A stretch of 64,000 bases of DNA from JACMRP01 sp047302465 (GTDB lineage: Bacteria; Bdellovibrionota; Bdellovibrionia; Bdellovibrionales; Bdellovibrionaceae), in contig NZ_CP178621.1 in assembly GCF_047302465.1 (NCBI RefSeq), positions 1,736,001 through 1,800,000 on the forward strand, read 5' to 3'. Shown here in pieces: positions 59,520-64,000 of this stretch. Each line of letters opens with the position of its first letter. The stretch's first letter is position 1. The notes under the pieces were generated by a model that ran no database searches, was not told where the DNA came from, and saw only the letters and a program-made list of their open reading frames with translations. The position numbers were made by a program, and so were the translations under genes.

Positions 59520-60509
59520 ATGAAGAACACAAAGCTTTCTATTTTAGATTTGGCTCCCATCGCTCAGGGAAAAAGTATTGCAGATTCCTATAAGAACACT
59601 TTGGATTTGGCTCAGCATGCAGAGGCTTGGGGTTATCATCGCTACTGGCTGGCGGAGCACCATAACTTGGACGGCATTGCGAGTGCGGCGACCTCCGTTT
59701 TGATCGGTTATGTTGCGGGCGGCACTAAAACGATTCGTGTCGGTTCTGGTGGAGTGATGCTACCGAATCACGCGCCGTTGGTGATCGCCGAACAGTTTGG
59801 TACGCTTGAAACTTTGTATCCAGGGCGAATCGATTTGGGGCTTGGGAGAGCACCGGGCACGGACGGGTGGACAATGCGCGCTCTTCGTCGCGATATGAGT
59901 GGCAAAGAATTAGAAATGTCAGACCTTGTGCAAGAGTTGCAATATTATTTTGCGCCGGCACAACCGGGGCAAAAAGTGCGCGCCATTCCCGGGGCCGGCA
60001 TCAAGGTGCCTTTGTGGCTTTTAGGATCGAGTCTTTATAGTGCGCAACTTGCAGCGGCTTTAGGTTTGCCATTTGCTTTTGCTGGGCATTTCGCGCCTGA
60101 GCTTTTGATGCAAGCTTTGGATAATTACCGCGTTGGTTTTAGACCGTCGGAGGTCTTACAGGAGCCTTACGCTATGCTGGGAGTGCAAGTCATCGCGGCC
60201 GACAGCGATGAGCGGGCACAGTTTTTAGCAACGACAAATTATCAGCGCTTTTTGGGAATCATTCGTAATCAGCGTGTAAGTATGGCGCCGCCAACTCATG
60301 ATATGGATTCTCTATGGAGTCCTGCTGAAAAAGAAATGGTGCTTTCAAAACTTCGAATGTCAGTTGTCGGTGGACCTGAAAAAGTGAAAGCAGGTCTTGA
60401 AGAGTTAGTGGCGCAGACGGGCGTTCAAGAGCTTATGATTATGTCAGATGCCTATGAACATTCTGACCGCTTGCGATCCGTCGAGATTATTGCTCAGACA
60501 AAAATTTAA
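59520..60509 (+). CDS. Luciferase-like flavin-dependent oxidoreductase
   Basis: 329 residues from ATG 59520 behind GGAG; an upstream in-frame extension has no signals. The opening KLSILDLAPIAQGKSIADSY, the GYHRYWLAEHHN segment, VGSGGVMLPNHAPLVIAEQFGTLETLYPGR and LGLGRAPGTDGWT identify the LLM-class flavoprotein family (the MsnO8-like branch with an N-terminal S-x-L-D-x-x-P-x-x-x-G). These reduce or oxidise diverse substrates with FMN/F420-like chemistry. The substrate cannot be read. Overlaps a convergent small membrane protein gene by 4 bp. Confidence 0.9.
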   Translation: MKNTKLSILDLAPIAQGKSIADSYKNTLDLAQHAEAWGYHRYWLAEHHNLDGIASAATSVLIGYVAGGTKTIRVGSGGVMLPNHAPLVIAEQFGTLETLYPGRIDLGLGRAPGTDGWTMRALRRDMSGKELEMSDLVQELQYYFAPAQPGQKVRAIPGAGIKVPLWLLGSSLYSAQLAAALGLPFAFAGHFAPELLMQALDNYRVGFRPSEVLQEPYAMLGVQVIAADSDERAQFLATTNYQRFLGIIRNQRVSMAPPTHDMDSLWSPAEKEMVLSKLRMSVVGGPEKVKAGLEELVAQTGVQELMIMSDAYEHSDRLRSVEIIAQTKI

Positions 60510-60694
60510 AGTTTGTCGCCGAAATTGTTTTTGGTTTCAGGCGAGCCCTCTTCGTGGCTTTTCTCTGCACTGCGAGCAACCTTGCCTGTGATCCCAACCC
60601 ATTCTGGATAGAAGATAGCGATAAGTGCATAGATAATAATGCTTAAAACGCCAATCGCGATACCGCCAATAATGATGATAGTTCCCATATCCAT
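60506..60694 (-). CDS. Small single-pass membrane protein
   Basis: 62 residues: a hydrophobic stretch (MGTIIIIGGIAIGVLSIIIYALIAIF type, about residues 3-28) followed by a short polar tail (SAEKSHEEGSPETKNNF). GGAG eight bases before the ATG supports expression. Overlaps the oxidoreductase stop on the other strand. Function unknown. Confidence 0.6.
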   Translation of the reverse strand: MDMGTIIIIGGIAIGVLSIIIYALIAIFYPEWVGITGKVARSAEKSHEEGSPETKNNFGDKL

Positions 60695-60792
60695 AAAAGT
60701 GCTCCAGGTAGGCCCCTAGACTACAACAAGGGCTCTTTGGGTTCAATGTAAGACCGCCTCCGTCAGAGCGAAAAACGGCACTAGCTTAGCTT

Positions 60793-61908
60793 GTGAACAT
60801 GTTAAAGGCCTTTAAAATCGCCTATTTATGGGCACGAAACGTGAAAGCTTTCCGGGGTATGTGGATATTCCGGGCTTTTTGCCATTTTGCTTTGTTTTTA
60901 GGACTCTTCGGAGCAGGGCCGAGTTTTGCCCAAAATCCACAAACCCAAAGCGAGTTTCAAGCTCTCCGTATTGACGGGATCGAGGACACTGTTCTTGATC
61001 ACGTGACAGGATCCCAAGAGGAAGTGCGCTTTACTTATGACCCGCAAGCATTGGCAGACGCTCCGCCAGTAGAAACATCTATCGAAAAGCTTCAAGCGCT
61101 CAGTCAAGAAATGCGCTCCGAAAATTATCAAACGAATCTTGCTGAAAAAGTAGTGATTCCTGTTTCAACAGAAGATGCTGAAAACCTTGAGGCCTTGAAG
61201 TCTTTGAAGCCCGAGGAAGTAAATACCTTTATTGCTAAGAAAAGCTATTTCTTGCAGAAGGTTGCTGGTCTTTTTCAAACCCTGCGCGTGAAGGCTTCTG
61301 CCGTTAATAAAATGTTGAACCTTATGAATAAGCAGTTTTTTAAAAATGCTGGAGTGATTGCCAAAGCGAATGCGCGGGTGATTTCGATTCAACTAGGGGT
61401 GAGTGCTGGTGTTGGTTTTTCGGATTGGTTGATGACACAGCTTCGTAAAAGTCCTTACTTGGCGGATCTGCCAAGTCACACGGGTTTTTACTTCATGCTT
61501 TCTACGGGGATTTCTATTGTCAGAACTCAGAAGGATGGAAAGACCAAAATCAGTATCGAGCCGATTGTCGACTTCCGTCGCTCGACGCGGATTTTTACGC
61601 CGTTTGTGTCTGGGTCAGCGGGGTTGATCACAACTTACACTTTAGAGAATCGCGCCGAAGTTACGACTTTACAAAAAGCAAACTTCTATAAGATTTCAAG
61701 TCTGACTACGATCTCGGGGCTGCAGCAAGCTGGAGTTTCTGGCTCGTTTGTGGTGGCAGTTCCGCCGATGGGTGGAATAGCTTCGGGGATTGAAGGGGAA
61801 ATCTATCGTCTGCGTTTGACCCCAAAGGCGCTATCTCAAATGGTAGAGTCCGTTCGTGGTTTTATTTCTAAAACCATCGGCAAAAAGTGTGAGAGTGTTT
61901 TTCCGTAA
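60793..61908 (+). CDS. Probable exported protein of unknown function
   Basis: 371 residues if started at GTG 60793 (or ATG 60799). A better signal peptide begins at ATG 60859 (MWIFRAFCHFALFLGLFGAG...FA), which would give about 349 residues. The mature protein has Ala/Glu/Lys-rich helical parts (residues 95-150) and a beta-like C-terminal half with GVSAGVGFSDWLMTQL and GFYFMLSTGISIV. No enzyme motif. Ends with a lone Cys (KKCESVFP). Transcribed alone, with no clear ribosome binding site. Confidence 0.65.
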   Translation: MNMLKAFKIAYLWARNVKAFRGMWIFRAFCHFALFLGLFGAGPSFAQNPQTQSEFQALRIDGIEDTVLDHVTGSQEEVRFTYDPQALADAPPVETSIEKLQALSQEMRSENYQTNLAEKVVIPVSTEDAENLEALKSLKPEEVNTFIAKKSYFLQKVAGLFQTLRVKASAVNKMLNLMNKQFFKNAGVIAKANARVISIQLGVSAGVGFSDWLMTQLRKSPYLADLPSHTGFYFMLSTGISIVRTQKDGKTKISIEPIVDFRRSTRIFTPFVSGSAGLITTYTLENRAEVTTLQKANFYKISSLTTISGLQQAGVSGSFVVAVPPMGGIASGIEGEIYRLRLTPKALSQMVESVRGFISKTIGKKCESVFP

Positions 61909-61958
61909 TCTTGCCGGAACAGGACTTGCGGTTTCTCGGATCTAAAAGTCATCGTTAC

Positions 61959-61975
61959 AAGACTAGACTAGTCTT
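61959..61975. promoter_or_regulatory. Perfect palindrome upstream of the phosphatase gene
   Basis: AAGACTAG-A-CTAGTCTT, an 8+1+8 perfect inverted repeat, ends 43 bp before the PhoD-like ATG. It could be an operator or a short hairpin in the leader. Confidence 0.45.
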
Positions 61976-62018
61976 CGCCTCAAGTGCTTTCAATATATAA
62001 TTCTGAGAGCATTTATTT

Positions 62019-63350
62019 ATGGCACAAAAAAAATCATCTTTGGCTCGTCGACAGTTTCTACGAGGCTTGGCTGCAACTCCGCTTTTGCTGAGTGCTGGCG
62101 CTGCTCAGGCCGAATCTGAATCAGAAATTATCCTTGAACTTCAAAGCAATCGCCGGGTGCCGATGTTGCAAGTTTGGGCAGATGAAACAAGTTCGCTTGT
62201 TACGGTTCTTGGCAATGTTGATTGGGGTTTTAACTGTGTAGGGGCAACATCTCCACAGGTGAGTATTGTTAAGGCGCAAAAACTACGCGGAACCGATTTG
62301 GTGCTGTATCGTTTGCATCTTGAGGGGCTCTCGATTTCTGACTACTGCCAACTCAATGTTTTCAATGAGCATCGTAAGCTTGTTGATACTCGTCAGATAA
62401 AGGGTCTTGATTTGGCGGCAACAGATCCGAAGATTGCTGTCGTGTCTTGCGCAAATTTCCGTAAGTTAAAAAATCAAAAGATCATGTACAAGCGATTACA
62501 TGATCAGAACCCAGATTTGATGCTCTTTATTGGCGACATCGTCTATAGCAATTCAAAAACAAGCTCCGTATTGCTGACACCAGAAGATCCAAGTACGGCT
62601 CTCGAGCGTTATTTAACAACTTGGATTACTGTAGATTTGTACCAACTGGATCCTTTGATTCCGACTCTGGCGGTTTGGGATGATCATGATTATGGAGCTA
62701 ACAACGGAGATCACTCTCATCCGTATAAATCAGAGATGAAAGAGATCTTCCGTTCGTTTTATCCGATGCCTGAGTCTCATCAAAGACTCAGTTATGGTCC
62801 TGGGGTGTCATTTCGCCTAACAGCTTTCGGAATTGATTTCCACATGATGGATGCTCGTACAAATAAAGTTCCAGAACGTACTCAGTGGGGATCTCAGCAA
62901 GAGGCTTGGTTGGCTAGAGAGTTCAACAACAGTACTAATCCAGCTTGGATTCTTAACGGGGTTCAGTACTTTAAGTATTTTGTTGTGATTGAATCGATGG
63001 AAAAGAGTGCGGAACCATCATTGACAATGTTAAAGAACTTGTTGAGGTCACGTAGGAAGCCGACTGTCTTGTTCTCTGGAGATGTTCATTGCTCACAGGT
63101 GCAAGAGTTGCCCGCATCCCTGTATGGTTTTAAGACTTACGAAATTACTTCAAGTGGCATTCACTGTGGCTCCGCGGGGAAACTTCTAAAGCGAAGTCCT
63201 GAAGAAGGGCAGTTGTACTATTGTGGTAGCGACAATTTCCTGATGGTTCGTCCAAGGGTCCAAGCTCGCGCTATGGACCTCAGAATCACCTGTGCAAATG
63301 AATTCGGGGTTGAGTCCGTTTCTAGCAGTCCTTTAAGAATCTCTGTTTAG
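62019..63350 (+). CDS. Tat-exported PhoD-like alkaline phosphatase
   Basis: 443 residues. The N-terminus has the twin-arginine motif LARRQFLRG followed by a hydrophobic region ending AQA, so export is by Tat, usual for metal-loaded PhoD. Metallophosphatase motifs follow: VVSCANF, FIGDIVYSN, VWDDHDYGANNGDH near residue 220, FHMMDARTN, ILNGVQYFKYF, and FSGDVHCSQV. The family hydrolyses phosphodi- and monoesters with Fe/Ca. The gene's 3' end overlaps the convergent methyltransferase by 4 bp. Confidence 0.9.
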   Translation: MAQKKSSLARRQFLRGLAATPLLLSAGAAQAESESEIILELQSNRRVPMLQVWADETSSLVTVLGNVDWGFNCVGATSPQVSIVKAQKLRGTDLVLYRLHLEGLSISDYCQLNVFNEHRKLVDTRQIKGLDLAATDPKIAVVSCANFRKLKNQKIMYKRLHDQNPDLMLFIGDIVYSNSKTSSVLLTPEDPSTALERYLTTWITVDLYQLDPLIPTLAVWDDHDYGANNGDHSHPYKSEMKEIFRSFYPMPESHQRLSYGPGVSFRLTAFGIDFHMMDARTNKVPERTQWGSQQEAWLAREFNNSTNPAWILNGVQYFKYFVVIESMEKSAEPSLTMLKNLLRSRRKPTVLFSGDVHCSQVQELPASLYGFKTYEITSSGIHCGSAGKLLKRSPEEGQLYYCGSDNFLMVRPRVQARAMDLRITCANEFGVESVSSSPLRISV

Positions 63351-64000
63351 CAGCACGCGCCAATATTAGCGTCGGCAGTGGCTGTGGTGCCTGGAGTAGG
63401 CCCACAGTCAAAAAGCCCATAGTGCGTGCTTGTATCACCAATCACTTTGAAATGTTTTGCAAAACGCGTTTGGTTCAGCATCGCAGCTGTGTTGCTGCAA
63501 ACTGGAACTGGCATCCCTGTGCGGAAGAGGTGATGGTCATCTAGCATGAAAGCGTGGGGGAATTGCGGAACCGTGCCTTGGTAATAAGCCACTTGTCCGT
63601 AATCTTCGCAGCGGTCTTCAAGAGGTACTTTAAATGCACGAATTGTCATAGAGTAAAAATCTATCATGCCAGCTTTGGCTTCGATTTCTTCGTTGTTCAA
63701 AGTCAGTTTGGTCTTGCTCACAATACGATAATCAGGGCAGCCCAAATCAAAAAGCATACGACGGAAATCTTCGATGTAGAGCGCGCCTCCCAAGCATTCG
63801 CCGACAAGAACAGGATCTTTTTGTAGACGCTCTGGGATGCGGCGACTTGCAAATACATCCGAGAAGTACAATTCGCCACCTGGTTTTAAGACGCGCAAGA
63901 TTTCAGAAAAGACGCGTTTTTTATTCGGAGATAAATTTAAAACGCAGTTTGAAACAACGAGGTCTACGGAGTTGTCAGCAATGCCGGCTTCTTTAAGGTC
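63347..64000 (-). CDS. ArsM-like arsenite methyltransferase, N-terminus beyond the window
   Basis: The frame is open to the right edge, so only the C-terminal 217 residues are seen. They contain VVSNCVLNLSPNKKRV with a conserved Cys, RVLKPGGELYFSDVF (SAM-binding motif end) and GECLGGALY, whose Cys corresponds to an arsenic-binding cysteine in the ArsM family. The protein ends IGACC. ArsM methylates As(III) with SAM. A related SAM methyltransferase for another soft metal or selenium cannot be excluded. No ars operon gene is in view. Confidence 0.85.
   Translation of the reverse strand, partial: DLKEAGIADNSVDLVVSNCVLNLSPNKKRVFSEILRVLKPGGELYFSDVFASRRIPERLQKDPVLVGECLGGALYIEDFRRMLFDLGCPDYRIVSKTKLTLNNEEIEAKAGMIDFYSMTIRAFKVPLEDRCEDYGQVAYYQGTVPQFPHAFMLDDHHLFRTGMPVPVCSNTAAMLNQTRFAKHFKVIGDTSTHYGLFDCGPTPGTTATADANIGACC

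Noticed and set aside
1..64000. tRNA or rRNA genes, IS elements, prophage, CRISPR-Cas or toxin-antitoxin pairs
   Set aside because: Looked for on both strands by reading; none recognised. The RHH-like gene at 59054 lacks a toxin partner and is linked to NfeD/SPFH instead.

Overview
This 64 kb window looks like chromosomal DNA of a Bdellovibrio-type predatory bacterium (Bdellovibrionota). The assignment is inferred from content. There is a close relative of the bacterial ferroportin known from Bdellovibrio, a TIGR02147-type regulator (a family typical of this group) and a second regulator of similar size, many small exported cysteine-containing proteins, and a mevalonate-route isoprenoid cluster. 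I recognise no tRNA, rRNA, CRISPR array, transposase, integrase or prophage gene.

Layout. 1-5 kb: metF (cut by the window edge) and metH, then a TPR protein. 5-8 kb: small exported proteins, a substrate-binding protein with a probable ATT start, and an exported alpha/beta hydrolase carrying an EF-hand. 8.2-13.9 kb: rpmI-rplT followed by an isoprenoid operon (type 2 IPP isomerase, class II HMG-CoA reductase, three GHMP-type enzymes); HMG-CoA synthase is not here. 15.1-21.7 kb: a tightly packed six-gene minus-strand operon (hydrolase-PilZ fusion, hot-dog/PLP-enzyme fusion, TauD-type dioxygenase, Mpo1-like protein, ABC ATPase, MacB/LolC-like permease). It is the best candidate for an undescribed biosynthesis/export system. 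22-28.2 kb: trmH-like, rsmG, pheS-pheT-ihfA-merR-like housekeeping genes, closed by a 101-bp inverted repeat.

28.3-34 kb: outer-membrane-like protein, ferroportin-like transporter, two periplasmic binding proteins, exported zinc metalloprotease. 34.1-39.9 kb: a second unusual cluster (DUF4956 membrane protein, HlyD-type adaptor fused to a phytase-like propeller, TolC-like protein, VTC polyphosphate polymerase) facing an exported protein with an atypical-kinase signature. 40-44.1 kb: a type IV pilin-like minor-pilin operon. 44.3-53.1 kb: regulator-plus-exported-protein modules. One regulator is split by an extra 11-bp tandem repeat unit. Two exported proteins nearby look like paralogs. Also here are a proline/threonine-repeat lipoprotein, an L,D-transpeptidase-like protein and a membrane PilZ protein.

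53.3-64 kb: an Hsp70-like protein, a VOC/HPPD-like dioxygenase, an orphan sensor kinase, an RHH regulator-NfeD-SPFH operon with a phased repeat operator candidate, a luciferase-like flavin oxidoreductase, a Tat-exported PhoD-like phosphatase, and an ArsM-like methyltransferase cut by the right edge.

Overall this is a largely core chromosome with lineage-specific envelope and secretion genes between housekeeping blocks. All functions come from motif reading; no database search was run.
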